From the NCBI GenBank assembly GCA_963971285.1, contig OZ020265.1:260001-324000 (forward strand): DNA of 64,000 nucleotides, read 5' to 3'. Below are positions 20,906-33,140 of this stretch, in pieces. The stretch comes from Astropecten irregularis. Lineage: Eukaryota; Echinodermata; Asteroidea; Paxillosida; Astropectinidae. Position 1 is the stretch's first letter; each line of letters starts with the position of its first letter. The position numbers and the translations under genes were made by a program. The notes under the pieces were generated by a model, which saw only the letters and a program-made list of their open reading frames with translations, had not been told where the DNA came from and ran no database searches.

Positions 20906-23900
20906 CTATGCACCTTGGGTGGAACTTTTTCCAGACGAAGACAACATAGAAGACCACGCCCACTCCCATAATAATAGCAACGAAGTAGAGAGGCGTCAAT
21001 GATGGCTCGCTCAGAAATGGCGCCAAAACCATGAACAGACAAAAGAATGCTGCTGCTATGGGGATCACTATGTGAACCTAAAATGCAATTGTGAGTAAAA
21101 CAAAAATGAAACCTGTAAGAGATTTATACGTAAGGTCTTAAAAAAATCGTAATCCAGACGTTTAGTAAGGAAGTTTCGATAACTCTAGCATCGATTGCGA
21201 AGCTATTATAAGTCTACTCACCTTAAACGGGCGTGGTCTATCTGGGTATCGATACCGAGTAATCGGAATCGCCAAGAAAGCAAAACCGAAAAACAGCCAT
21301 GACGTCAAACTGAAATAGTTCAGCACACTGTTGAAATCACCGATGCAGACCAGAATCGCTGCTATGGTTCCCTGAGAATCGAAATATTTATAATCGAAAA
21401 AGACATTCGGGTCAAATAGTTTGCTGTCACAAAACATGTAGCGTTCTCAGGTTGCAGCACTGCTGCGAGTATCGATAAAATGATCCTTGGGATGTGGCGG
21501 TGTGTGCAAGGTTTCACGGCTTCTGACTGACAAACGAACAAAGATAATTGACTATCAGGGACACCACCAATGTAGGGCAGGATAACTCAGTTGGTAGAGT
21601 TCCTGTACGGTATTCAGGAGGTCGCCGGTTCGAATCCCGTTCCAGTCACGTTTTCTTTGTTAACCTTTCAATGACTTAAACCTTCAGACAGTTTCCCTTG
21701 TGGTTATTTGATGATTACAAAACAAGAGGAAATAATAATCAACATTTGAGAAGTTTATGACCTTTAAGAAAATATTTTAAAATTGCAGTAATATGTTCTA
21801 AAAGACAGAGGACGTTTCAACTTTGGTACAAACCTGGAATACTACAGAGGGTAGCGGTGTGAAGCGCTGCACATTGACCATGGATAATACCTGTACCATG
21901 TGACCTTCCCTACCAGCTACATAAGCATTCCTGCAAGAAAGTTGAAGGAAAGAAAATTGAAGGAAAATTAAGTCTGTCGGATAAAATCAAAGTTGAAGTG
22001 ACTTTATACTCGATTAGACAAGTACATACAATGCACACTATTAAAACCTCAGAGTTTGCAAAGAATTGTGGCAAGTAATGCTCATTTTATGACCAAATAC
22101 AAGGATAGTTTGCCTTCGATAAAGATCCTGCTCGGATCGAAACGCATCAGGCCCTCCAAGAGTTTTATACATTCCATGTCATTATTTTGGCTGATGAGGA
22201 GTTTGCAGCAGTTTATTACTTGTATCAAGTAAATCTAAGTTATCAGCCTTCAAATAGTCGTGTTATTTGTAAATTTTCATACGAACAAATAAAAACGTGT
22301 TGAATAAATGCACTGTGTTTCAACGAATACGGTTCACCAAGCTTGTGAGAATGTGGGAAGATTTATTAAAAACAGTATCAATGTTTTGTTTATTTGTTTG
22401 TTTGTTGGGGTGTTTGTTTGTTTGTGTTTCTTACCTAGGCATGGCGAGCAACCCACTGAGGAGATTACCAAAGGTGGAAATGCAGACACCAAGTGGAACG
22501 ATCCACGCCATGGGGCCCAACACACGCTCTGCAAACGTCTGACAAAAAAGATATAATTTTTGACACAAGACAATAGATATTTCTTGCCGAAGGAGGGCGC
22601 TCTTTTGCCAGACCATCTTGCCAGAACATACAAAATTGAGTTATACTTTTATTGAAAATATTGCAAAAAGATATATTGTATTTTTGTTTAAAGTGAAGAC
22701 ATTCAACTTGCTTTTGTAAAATTGGTAGGTTTTCAATTAACTCATTACAAGTATATTTTTGTAATATGTTGTGATGTGTACAAAGATGGCGTCCAATATG
22801 CCTATACCGCCCTCAATAGTCCAAAGTGGGCCAGCTCGGCTCAAAAATTAATCACTCTCAGCAGCAAAGTAATAATTTGAAATCAAAATATGGGTAAATA
22901 GTGTTTATTTGAATCAAGATTAGTTTGTACAAATCGTTATTAAGGGCCTTTACGAAACCAGGCTAGGCTTGGTACTTATTTCGCTACCGCCATTTGAGGC
23001 CCACAAAACTAAATGTAAGGATTGGGCCACATGACGAAGCCGAAGAAAGGCTCCAGCTTCGCCATGTATCTCAAGCCCTTCATTTCATTCAGGACACAAA
23101 ATGGGGGTAGCTACATAAATCCCAAGCCTAGCCTCAAGCCCCATTTCGTAAAGGCCGTATGTTTCACTCATTGGGTGCATTCGTTTAGCTCCCCCGTGTC
23201 GACACCAGTCAACCTCGTCCCCATTCTCTCGCTTGTTTTGTGCAGTAAAACACGACCATTCCCAGTATTAGGGCTGACCCGTGTTAGCTAAACGAATGCA
23301 CCAATTAAAAACGAGCTAAGAAGTGACTGGGTAGAACGCCCCGAGGAGGCTTGATTCTCAAGGGTATAAAAGACGCCCTCTAGAGTCAAATGAAACATAC
23401 CACAGCAACAGCTTGTGAAGCAAGAACTTCATTGGGAGAGAGCATCGTGAAGTAAGCAACATTAGTAAGCAGATAGATTACCAAGACAGAGACCATAGAA
23501 ATACAGATGGCAAGAGGAATATTCCTGGATGAAACAAAATGAGAAATTTAAGCAAAATTAAACATTCATTCTGACAGTTGAGGGTTTTCAGAAGATTTCA
23601 AGCCAGGAACAGATTTCTTCTTTCCCTTACAGAAGCTAAGGCCGTGTCTGAAACGGGCTTCCAGAGCTACGGCTAGGTCTGTTGTCTTGGTGGCTCCACG
23701 TATTTACAATGGAGCGAAGACCTAGACCTAGCTCTACACAACAGATTCAGGCCGTGTCTAAAACAGGCTTCCAGAGCTACGGCTAGATCTATTGCCTTGG
23801 TGTCTCCACGTATTTCCAATGGAGCGAAGATCCAGACCTAGCTCTAGACAACAGATTCGGATGTAAGACTTGTCTCCTACCTAGGGAAGCATACATTTGA

Positions 23901-26900
23901 AGAAAAAAACATGTAGCTTACACAGCAAAGCTTTGGATGCCTTTAGTCATTGCTATAGCAGCAATCAGCCTGCAACGATGGTTTCATTTAATTGAAATGT
24001 AAAAGAGGCTCGGAGTTAGGTTGGACGGACTTGAGGCCCTCCTAAATCCAAGCATTATGTCTCAGGTCATAATTTTGGTTGATGAGCAGTTTGCAGCAGT
24101 TTGTTACATGTTTTGAAAAGTTCTTGAAATAGGTAATGATTTCTGAGGTCGATTTCACCAAACTCATCGTTATTTATCAATCGTAGGACTTATGATTCAT
24201 AGCAGCCCTACGTAGGATACGATCGATCGTAAGGCTTCGTGAAATCGACCCCAGTGCCGTTAATTGATCTTACCTTCGTGAATTCTTGACTTCTTCTGTC
24301 ATCAAATTCAGAACATCCCTGGAAAAAGAAAATGTTTGAATATAAGATCAATTTAAACGCGAAATTAACTTCAAGAACAGCAACACTTTGTGAAAGACAG
24401 GCTACAGGTGCAGTTGTATTTGCCGTTGTAAAGGTTAAGTCTGTCCCCACACTAAAATGTGTCCGGGACAGAATTACCTGAGTAAAAGTGTCCCAGGAAA
24501 ACTGTGCATGGCCAGAACAAATGTGTCCCCCGTGACGACTGTACTTGACCTGATTCGTGTAAATGTGTCCCCTGACAATTGTACATGGCCACAACCATGT
24601 AAATGTGTCCGGGCAGGGGGGGCAAAGTTAACCATTACACCGTGAACATACCAGCCAGCGAAGGCCCACAGACCCTGATAGAGCGCCGTGCCGTAGCCGA
24701 ATACATCGGCGGAGCTCCCTACGAAGGACACGCTCGGATCCAGGTACGCAGTATGACCCTGGATGAGTTTCACCATTCCACAGCCAATAATGATGATCAG
24801 GATTAGAACCTTGGACGAGGTGAAGACGACTTGAATCGAGGCAGAGTGTCGGACGCTCATGCAGTTTATAAAGACCACCAGGGCTACAGGTGGAAAAATA
24901 GGCATGATATTCAATGTATGTGCTTTTCCGAGTGGTATAGTTTTCCCCATTGCACGAAGAATACAATCATGCATTTGTCACAGATAGTCCAAAATGGATA
25001 CAAATGCCGATCCAGTAGGCGAGTAGACGAGAGGACGAGAGGATGAGAAGAGACGAGAAGACACGAGGAAAGACGGGGAGAGACGAGAGGAGACGAGAAG
25101 AGACGAGAAGAGACGAGAAGAGACGAGAGGAGACGAGAAGAGACGAGAAGAGACGAGAAGAGACGAGAGGAGACGAGAAGAGACGAGAAGAGACGAGAAG
25201 AGATGGGAGGAGACGAGAAGAGACGAGAAGAGACGAGAAGAGACGAGAAGAGACAAGAAGAGACGAGAAGAGACGAGAAGAGACGAGAAGAGACGAGAAG
25301 AGACAAGAAGAGACGAGAAGAGACGAGAAGAGACGAGAGGAGACGAGAAGAGACGAGAAGAGACGAGAGGAGACAAGAAGAGACGAGAAGAGACGAGAAG
25401 AGACGGGAGGAGACGAGAAGAGACGAGAAGAGACGAGAAGAGACGAGAAGAGACGAGAGGAGACGAGAAGAGACGAGAGGAGACGAGAAGAGACGAGAAG
25501 AGACGAGAAGAGACGAGAAGAGACGAGAAGAGACGAGAGGAGACGAGAAGAGACGAGAAGAGACAAGGAGAGACGAGAAGAGACGAGAAGAGACGAGAAG
25601 AGACGAGAAGAGACGAGAAGAGACGAGAGGAGACGAGAAGAGACGAGAAGAGACGAGAAGAGACGAGAAGAGACAAGGAGAGACGAGAAGAGACGAGAAG
25701 AGACGAGAAGAGACAAGGAGAGACGAGAAGAGACGAGAAGAGACAAGGAGAGACGAGAAGAGACGAGAAGAGACGAGAAGAGACGAGAAGAGACGAGAAG
25801 AGACGAGAAGAGACAAGGAGAGACGAGAAGAGACGAGAAGAGACGAGAAGAGACAAGGAGAGACGAGAAGAGACAAGGAGAGACGAGAAGAGACAAGGAG
25901 AGACGAGAAGAGACGAGAAGAGACGAGAAGAGACGAGAAGAGACAAGGAGAGACGAGAAGAGACGAGAAGAGACGAGAAGAGACGAGAAGAGACAAGGAG
26001 AGACGAGAAGAGACGAGAAGAGACGAGAAGAGACAAGGAGAGACGAGAAGAGACGAGAAGAGACGAGAAGAGACGAGAAGAGACGAGAAGAGACAAGGAG
26101 AGACGAGAAGAGACGAGAAGAGACGAGAAGAGACGAGAAGAGACAAGGAGAGACGAGAAGAGACGAGAAGAGACGAGAGGAGACGAGAAGAGACGAGAAG
26201 AGACGAGAAGAGACGAGAAGAGACGAGAAGAGACGAGAAGAGACGAGAAGAGACGAGAAGAGACGAGAAGAGACGAGAAGAGACGAGAAGAGACGAGAAG
26301 AGACGAGAAGAGACGAGAGGAGACGAGAAGAGACGAGAAGAGACGAGAAGAGACGAGAGGAGACGAGAAGAGACGAGAAGAGACGAGAAGAGACGAGAAG
26401 AGACGAGAGGAGACGAGAGGAGACGAGAAGAGACGAGAAGAGACGAGAGGAGACGAGAGGAGACGAGAGGAGACGAGAGGAGACGAGAAGAGACGAGAAG
26501 AGACGAGAAGAGACGAGAAGAGACGAGAAGAGACGAGAAGAGACGAGAAGAGACGAGAAGAGACGAGAGGAGACGAGAAGAGACGAGAAGAGACGAGAGG
26601 AGACGAGAGGAGACGAGAAGAGACGAGAAGAGACGAGAGGAGACGAGAAGAGACGAGAAGAGACGAGAAGAGACGAGAGGAGACGAGAAGAGACGAGAAG
26701 AGACGAGAAGAGACGAGAAGAGACGAGAAGAGACGAGAAGAGACGAGAAGAGACGAGAGGAGACGAGAAGAGACGAGAGGAGACGAGAAGAGACGAGAAG
26801 AGACGAGAGGAGACGAGAGGAGACGAGAAGAGACGAGAGGAGACGAGAAGAGACGAGAAGAGACGAGAAGAGACGAGAAGAGACGAGAGGAGACGAGAAG

Positions 26901-29900
26901 AGACGAGAAGAGACGAGAAGAGACGAGAAGAGACGAGAAGAGACGAGAAGAGACGAGAAGAGACGAGAGGAGACGAGAAGAGACGAGAAGAGACGAGAAG
27001 AGACGAGAAGAGACGAGAAGAGACGAGAAGAGACGAGAAGAGACGAGAAGAGACGAGAGGAGACGAGAAGAGACGAGAAGAGACGAGAGGAGACGAGAAG
27101 AGACGAGAAGAGACGAGAAGAGACGAGAAGAGACGAGAAGAGACGAGAAGAGACGAGAGGAGACGAGAAGAGACGAGAGGAGACGAGAAGAGACGAGAAG
27201 AGACGAGAAGAGACGAGAGGAGACGAGAAGAGACGAGAAGAGACGAGAGGAGACGAGAAGAGACGAGAAGAGACGAGAGGAGACGAGAAGAGACGAGAAG
27301 AGACGAGAGGAGACGAGAAGAGACGAGAAGAGACGAGAAGAGACGAGAAGAGACGAGAAGAGACGAGAAGAGACGAGAAGAGACGAGAAGAGACGAGAAG
27401 AGACGAGAAGAGACGAGAAGAGACGAGAAGAGACGAGAAGAGACGAGAGGAGACAAGAAGAGACGAGAAGAGACGAGAGGAGACGAGAAGAGACGAGAAG
27501 AGACGAGAAGAGACGAGAAGAGACGAGAGGAGACGAGAAGAGACGAGAAGAGACGAGAGGAGACGAGAAGAGACGAGAAGAGACGAGAAGAGACGAGAAG
27601 AGACGAGAAGAGACGAGAAGAGACGAGAAGAGACGAGAAGAGACGAGAAGAGACGAGAAGAGACGAGAAGAGACGAGAAGAGACGAGAAGAGACGAGAAG
27701 AGACGAGAAGAGACGAGAAGAGACGAGAAGAGACGAGAAGAGACGAGAAGAGACGAGAAGAGACGAGAGGAGACGAGAAGAGACGAGAGGAGACGAGACG
27801 AGACGAGAAGAGATGAGACGAGACGAGAAGAGACGAGAGGAGACGAGAAGAGACGAGAGGAGACGAGAAGAGACGAGAGGAGACGAGAAGAGACGAGAAG
27901 AGACGAGAAGAGACGAGAAGAGACGAGAGGAGACAAGAAGAGACAAGGAGAGACAAGGAGAGACGAGAAGAGACGAGAAGAGACGAGAAGAGACGAGAAG
28001 AGACGAGAAGAGACGAGAAGAGACGAGAAGAGACGAGAAGAGACGAGAAGAGACGAGAGGAGACGAGAAGAGACGAGAGGAGACGAGAAGAGACGAGAAG
28101 AGATGAGACGAGACGAGAAGAGACGAGAAGAGACGAGAAGAGACGAGAAGAGACGAGAAGAGACGAGAAGAGACAAGGAGAGACAAGGAGAGACGAGAAG
28201 AGACGAGAAGAGACGAGAAGAGACGAGAGGAGACGAGAAGAGACGAGAGGAGACGAGAAGAGACGAGAAGAGACAAGAAGAGACGAGAAGAGACGAGAAA
28301 AGACGAGAAGAGACAAGGAGAGACGAGAAGAGACGAGAAGAGACGAGAAGAGACGAGAGGAGACGAGAAGAGACGAGAAGAGACGAGAGGAGACGAGAAG
28401 AGACGAGAAGAGACGAGAAGAGACGAGAAGAGACGAGAAGAGACGAGAAGAGACGAGAAGAGACGAGAAGAGACGAGAAGAGACGAGAAGAGACGAGAAG
28501 AGACGAGAAGAGACGAGAAGAGACGAGAAGAGACGAGAAGAGACGAGAGGAGACGAGAAGAGACGAGAAGAGACGAGAAGAGACGAGAGGAGACGAGAAG
28601 AGACGAGAAGAGACGAGAAGAGAACATAACAGACGAGAAATGACGGTTCGAAACTATCTAATTCTAAAACTTGGTTTTATAAAAATGAAAATTTTTGATA
28701 ATCTGACCGAGTGCTACAAGACTGAACAGCTTGGTTGCGACCTCAGGAGATGCGCAGTCTCCAGGTGTGACGTATTCACTGACGTAGGTGCCAAAGGTCA
28801 GCGCGTTTAGAGCTGTGCCTCCCGGGTTCAATACAAGAACATTGGCCCAAGACACCAGGAACCCTGGAAAGTCACCGTACGTCTGCAAGATGTACGTGTA
28901 TGTAGCGCCTGATTTATGTATAGTAGATCCAAGCTCCGCGTAGCAAAGTGCAGCTGTTACAAGGAAGACAATGTTAAATATTCACTGTGATGTCATCATG
29001 ACGTCATTTTAGATCTTTAAGTCAAGAAAATCTCGCCTTCGACAAAAGTAGTGCAGCCCGTCTGTATGGTCGGGTTTTCCATAGACCAATTGACCAATCA
29101 GAAGGCCAGATTTGGCCCACGTTAAAACCTAATTAACATCCTCCTGGAGACGAACAGAGTGCACTGTTCGAAACGTCGAGTGCTCACCACCGGTTCTTCT
29201 CAAAACCACACACTTATACAAGACATTATTGTGCATGGTGCTACCACAAACCCTAGGACTAACTTATTAGATGGACCAGTATCTAACAGACACACGGGGC
29301 TACGTCATTCACATCGTCATTTAAATGTACTTGTCCAGGCAAGCTTAAAGGGATTGTACAGAATTGGTAAGACAAAATACACTTCAATATCACAGATTCA
29401 CATAAAACGTACACAGTATAATGGTGATGATAGGAGAAAACATCCAATGAAATGTTTTTGTCTGAAATGCCATATATATTTGTTGAGAAATAGATGAAAC
29501 TATTTTCCGATTGGAATAAATCGTTTCAAAACGTTTTATTATGAACGCATAATATCGTTGAAATGTGTAAACGGGTTTTCACTATTTTATCGTGACCCAG
29601 ATGGCTGATTGACTTCAAACTTCTACAGGTTTGTCAGTTAAGGTATATGATGGATTACATAATGTGCTTTCACTGTCAGCAACGGTTTTGTCGAAAAAAA
29701 AAAACAATTCTGTACCATCCCTTTAAGAAACAAACTAACTGAGTTGAACCTTCCGTAGTACTCACATAGAGATGACATGATACCACAGATGACCCAGACC
29801 CCTAGGCTCATTCCAACCGTCTTGGTACCGTGCAGAATACCCTGTGGTGCCATGAAGATACCAGATCCTATGATGAAGCCCATTATGATGGCAACCCCTT

Positions 29901-30027
29901 TCACCAATCCCACCTCCTTCTTTAAATGGACTGATCCATCCTCAACCACTTCGCTGGTACCTTCGGTTTTGTCTTCGGACAATACCGCCCTCTTGCGGTT
30001 TGATGAACTATTGCTTTCTTCGCTCAT
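20906..30027 (-). CDS. SLC7-type heterodimeric amino-acid transporter light subunit
   Basis: Nine exons: 29766-30027, 28708-28953, 24652-24883, 24274-24318, 23401-23524, 22435-22538, 21834-21930, 21222-21371, 20906-21077. They join in frame to about 477 aa with the many membrane segments of the APC/LAT family. Diagnostic features: GSGIF in TM1 (residues 54-58), CYAELG, a cysteine at about residue 154 (PGDCASPE) where LAT-type light chains bond to their rBAT/4F2hc partner, FAGWDVLN..TEEVKN, and VAGREGHM. It should exchange amino acids across the plasma membrane in a heterodimer. Sequence resembles both y+LAT/LAT and b0,+AT branches, so no symbol is given. After 20906 either an immediate stop follows in the donor (GTAAGTAAA) or a short C-terminal exon lies further left; none was recognised. 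The 28708 donor (G|GTCAGA) was chosen to fit family length and phase. Confidence 0.9.
21435..21725 (+). mobile_element. tRNA-derived SINE, copy 2
   Basis: Same layout as 13536-13800: TTGCAGCACTGCTGCGAGTA at the left, A box AACTCAGTTGGTAGAG, B box GGTTCGAATCCC, then TTTCTTTGTTAACCTTTCAA and CAGTTTCCCTTGTGGTTATT. It lies in the SLC7 intron between exons 7 and 8. Confidence 0.8.
22115..22215 (+). repeat. GATCCTGCTAGGATCGAAACG repeat, single unit
   Basis: TTCGATAAAGATCCTGCTCG with GATCGAAACGCATCAGGCCC, then GGCTGATGAGGAGTTTGCAG. One copy in an SLC7 intron. Confidence 0.7.
22940..23160. mobile_element. Inverted-repeat element (GGCCTTTACGAAA family)
   Basis: Left GGGCCTTTACGAAACCAGGC, right CCCCATTTCGTAAAGGCC. 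The middle holds GACGAAGCCGAAGAAAGGCTCCAGCTTCG. A right-hand part recurs at 41270-41428. In an SLC7 intron. Confidence 0.75.
23174..23303. mobile_element. GTGCATTCGTTTAGCT-family element, copy 3
   Basis: Perfect ends GGTGCATTCGTTTAGCT and AGCTAAACGAATGCACC, 130 bp. It sits about 100 bp from SLC7 exon 23401-23524. Confidence 0.88.
23636..23860. repeat. Tandem duplication of a 115-bp unit (GGCCGTGTCTGAAACGGGC)
   Basis: GGCCGTGTCTGAAACGGGCT at 23640 recurs as GGCCGTGTCTAAAACAGGCT at about 23752. Each is followed by CCAGAGCTACGGCTAG and CTAGACCTAGCTCTA, with internal inverted similarity. Likely two adjacent copies of one short element. Confidence 0.65.
24143..24254. mobile_element. Short inverted-repeat element (GGTCGATTTCAC family)
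   Basis: Ends GGTCGATTTCACCAAACTCA and CTTCGTGAAATCGACC. The interior has CCTACGTAGGATACGATCGA. Other copies are at 31047-31171 and 51116-51254. It ends 20 bp from the SLC7 exon at 24274. Confidence 0.8.
25027..28626. repeat. 3.6 kb decamer satellite (AGACGAGAAG)n
   Basis: About 360 tandem copies of AGACGAGAAG with variants AGACGAGAGG, AGACAAGGAG and AGACAAGAAG. AGACAAGGAG copies cluster at 25560-26160 and again near 27930-28320. It fills the SLC7 intron between exons 24652-24883 and 28708-28953, ending about 80 bp from the latter. The consensus has no stop codon in several frames of either strand, so 900-1250 residue frames exist, but they are pure low-complexity and not genes. Confidence 0.98.
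29135..29220 (+). repeat. GAAACGTC repeat, Penelope-type flank
   Basis: CTGGAGACGAACAGAGTGCA followed by CTGTTCGAAACGTCGAG and CCGGTTCTTCTCAAAACCAC. A 7-bp stem CGAACAG/CTGTTCG precedes AAACGTCG. Relative of 3838, 41990 and 62705. Confidence 0.5.
29347..29728. mobile_element. TTAA-bordered inverted-repeat element (family C copy 1)
   Basis: Left TTAAAGGGATTGTACAGAAT, right TTCTGTACCATCCCTTTAA. The interior contains AGTATAATGGTGATGATAGG and CAGCAACGGTTTTGTCG. Copies 2 and 3 are at 35678-35911 and 37245-37613. It begins 38 bp from SLC7 exon 1's donor side. Confidence 0.85.
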
Positions 30028-31046
30028 CTTACTCTGTAATAAATGTCAACAATTCCGGTAGCATTTTCGGTAACATGTTGACCAGTTTATAGGGCAACAC
30101 ACCTGGGCAACACGACTTTGAGCCCTGTGTACTCCTCAAAAAATGTTCTGCAACTCATCTTTGAAGGATGATATCTTTTTTGTTACTGATCTATGAACAG
30201 TGAAACTGGTATCATTGGAAAGCTCCATTATTCTTCTTTACAATGATGTGTAATTTGTTATGCAAATGTAATCGTGGAATGCACAGTCCTGATAAATACG
30301 CAGCAATGTCCAGAATGAAATGTTGTAAAATGTGTTGTTTTCAGCAGTGAATTCCCAATCGTTTCGAGGATGGACTGAGTTTGATGAATGGTGTTGATGT
30401 GCTGATGCGTGAAAGCACGGTCCAAACATGGTGTATTCTCATTTGCATTTTGCAACATTTTACTTCTGATTTTGCCTTTTATTCAGGAGAAATGCACATT
30501 CCATGATTAGGGCCTACATAATCACAACAGATGGCACATCATTGTAAAGAGGAATTACCATACTTTCCAATTATACAAGTTTCACCGTTCATTGATCAGT
30601 GACAACAAATAATCATCCCTCAAACTTGAGTTGCATAACTTTTTTGAGGGGTTTACCAAACCACTTTTACAATTGTGAGGACTGTTCAACAATATAAATT
30701 GTGCAGCTATGGATAATTCCACGGTATTTCATGTTACCTTTTAAGTGACTTTGACCTACTCCTCGATCAATCATTCTTTAAAAACCCAATTTAAAACTGT
30801 TTTATTGGAATCAGCAAGTATACCACTTATGGTTCCTTAGAAATACATGCAAAATATGCAAACAAGAGGTAACTTACGTGGCAAAATGTCAACCAAATGG
30901 TGGAAATGTCCAGGATGTATTGCGTGTGCACTGTAGTCTATAAAGGCAGTTGAGTGGTGACCTTCGTGCATAATTGTTAGTATAATTATTCTCTTCTTTA
31001 TTGCCCATAAAACCCCTCATGCATGAGAGACGTTACAAAGCATGGG
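30028..31046. other. Intergenic, 5' flank of the SLC7 gene
   Basis: From 30040 to 30130 lies a fragment of the GTGTACACTG element (GGTAGCATTTTCGGTAACAT). From about 30135 to 31046 I see no repeat or gene with confidence. The whole 30028-36089 stretch separates the divergent SLC7 and SLC16 starts. Confidence 0.6.
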
Positions 31047-31171
31047 TGGATTTCACGAAGCCCTACGATCGATCGTAACTCGAATTACGAAACTCATCGT
31101 ATCCTAGTAATCCTACGTAATGCAAGTCCTACGATTGATCATAAGTTACGATGAGTTTTGGAATCGACCCC
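31047..31171. mobile_element. GGTCGATTTCAC-family element, copy 2
   Basis: GTGGATTTCACGAAGCCCTA at the left and GAGTTTTGGAATCGACCCC at the right. Directly followed by a GCTTAGCAC-family element at 31172. Confidence 0.7.
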
Positions 31172-31414
31172 AGGAGCCAATATTTCATAAAACTGTTAAG
31201 CACAAAAATTTGCTAAGCATGACATTTAGTAATAAAAACAGGGTTAACAAGCAAATTTCCACGTGTTGTGTATCAGTTGCAATTGTTCTTTGGCTGTTGT
31301 TCGCTGACCATGAATATCAAATGGAATTTTCAATGGTGGTTTGTTTTATTGGGCGAGACATTTTTATGCTAAGCAAATTTGGGTGCTTAAAAGTTTTATG
31401 AAATTGGCCCCAGG
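31172..31414. mobile_element. GCTTAGCAC-family element
   Basis: GAGCCAATATTTCATAAAAC at the left, AGTTTTATGAAATTGGCCCC at the right, with the interior GTGTTGTGTATCAGTTGCAA and CCATGAATATCAAATGGAAT as in 16264-16506. Confidence 0.75.
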
Positions 31415-32690
31415 TCGGGTACTGCATTCACTGTTAATTAAAGGGTCTCTGCAATAGGAATATTATGGCTTGAACATGTGCCAGAAAGCAACTGTTTATA
31501 GGCCTGTGATTCTACCCACTTCCTCACACTGTTTCAGGGTTAACAACAGGTGTTTTGGTTTGTATGCTAATTAGAATTTCCATATTCATGAGCAAATATG
31601 TGATGTCATCTGGGTATTTGAGAGCAGTAAGGCAATTGATTTGTGCACGAAATGTTGGGATTGTTTAATAGGATTTCTGACATACCTTTTCCTCCTCAAT
31701 GGGTTTTATTGTGCCGAATATGTTCCTTTCACTCAACTGGTGGTGTAATTTTGTTGTAAAACCATTTCTGTGGGGCAAATATGCCTCTTCATTTTTTATG
31801 TTGGTTCCCAACATGAGCAAGCATGAAAATCCCCCATTTTGCAAAGCCATTCAAAGGAAAACCAAATGCTAATTTGAAACCAAAATTAGACTTGCCATTC
31901 ATTATTTGTCAGTATATTCTCTGTATGAATGCAATAAAATAACCTGACTGAAAAAAGCACTGCAGGAACCCTTTAAGGCTGTGTCCTAAATTTCTGGTTG
32001 GGACCGCAAATTACACAAGCACACGACTATGATCGACTGCAGCCGTTTTCATAGACTTGCTTTAGAATCTATAGAACTGGGCTCATTCATGCTTATCCCC
32101 ATGAATCGTATACCGTGGAAAAATGTTATGAATTGTTGGCTTTAAACTGCCTATGCAATAGCATAATACATGCGATTGTGAAAGGCACGGCCCAACATCG
32201 CAAAATGGCGCACCAGTTTCTTGTACGTCACAAAAAGTGTATTATACCCGCAGCAATAGGCCAATAGTATTTCACGAGTCAAGGACACATTATGGTAGAC
32301 ACATAAAAACCAGAAACGTGAGAAATGTATTAATAACTAGACATGTGTTTGTTGGTAACAAACACTGAGCTGTTTAGCGTATGTTTCATAAAATAATTAT
32401 AGAAAATAAACATGTACACAATTGACAGAGTACAGAGAAATAGCGGTGTCAATCAAATACACGTATACAGATGCATACACACGGCCATGAAGAACACAGA
32501 AAATGGGAGAGTGTACTATAGGCCAGCGCGCATAGTATGTATGGTTGTGCATATGGGCAGTGGAAACAGCAACATTATTGATTTTTGTTGCTCATCGTGC
32601 TACGTTCACGTGTACACAATTGGCCCACTACTATGGATAGCCATAATTATAAGCGTTCCAAAAAGTTCCAAAGCCCGTGTTTTGTGTTAT
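31415..32690. other. Intergenic, no gene seen
   Basis: Holds only a fragment of the GGCTGTGTCC family at about 31978-32050. No exon-like coding segment with splice sites was found; open frames here look random. Confidence 0.5.
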
Positions 32691-32694
32691 GTTT

Positions 32695-32990
32695 GACTGT
32701 AAATAGCAAAATTAATTATTAAAAACAATTAATAAAAATCAGGCAATGACGTCATCATGCCGTCACTTAATTTTAGGGATACTAATACCATTTCCCTACC
32801 TACCCACCAAGTTTCATTACGATAGAATATTCGCTTTTATGTGTTTCTTGGAAAAAATGACAAAATTAATTATTCAAAAATCAATAAAAAAATAAGCTGA
32901 TGACGTCATCGTGGCGTCACTTCACATTTAGGATACTAGTATCATTTCCTACCTACCCAAGTTTCATCACCATCGGATATTTATATAATT
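32695..32990 (+). repeat. Two-copy tandem repeat with ATGACGTCAT motifs
   Basis: AAAATTAATTATT..AATAAAAAT..TGACGTCATC..CGTCACTT..ACTA..ACCTACC..AAGTTTCAT appears at 32706-32825 and again at 32864-32978. The unit is about 155 bp and carries a palindromic CRE-like TGACGTCA core in each copy. Confidence 0.7.
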
Positions 32991-32992
32991 TT

Positions 32993-33140
32993 GACTGGCC
33001 CTGAGGGAGATACCACATATTATATTTCCCAAACTAGTCTCATATTGCCCCGAGTCGAAGACGAGGGCAATATGGGTCTAGTGGGGGAAATATAATACAT
33101 GTATATGGTATCTCCCGAACTAACGCCAGTCAATATTATT
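32993..33140. mobile_element. Near-perfect foldback with about 65-bp arms
   Basis: The left arm (GACTGGCCCTGAGGGAGATA .. CTCATATTGCCC) is complementary to the right arm (GGGCAATATGGGTCTAGT .. GGTATCTCCCGAACTAACGCCAGTC). The loop is only about 18 bp around CGAGTCGAAGACG. The transcript would make a long hairpin. Confidence 0.85.

Noticed and set aside
24911-28810. Overlapping 960-1255 residue open frames on both strands
   Set aside because: They are produced by the stop-free decamer satellite AGACGAGAAG. The minus-strand sequence is an SLC7 intron flanked by well supported exons, and the residues are pure low-complexity repeats.
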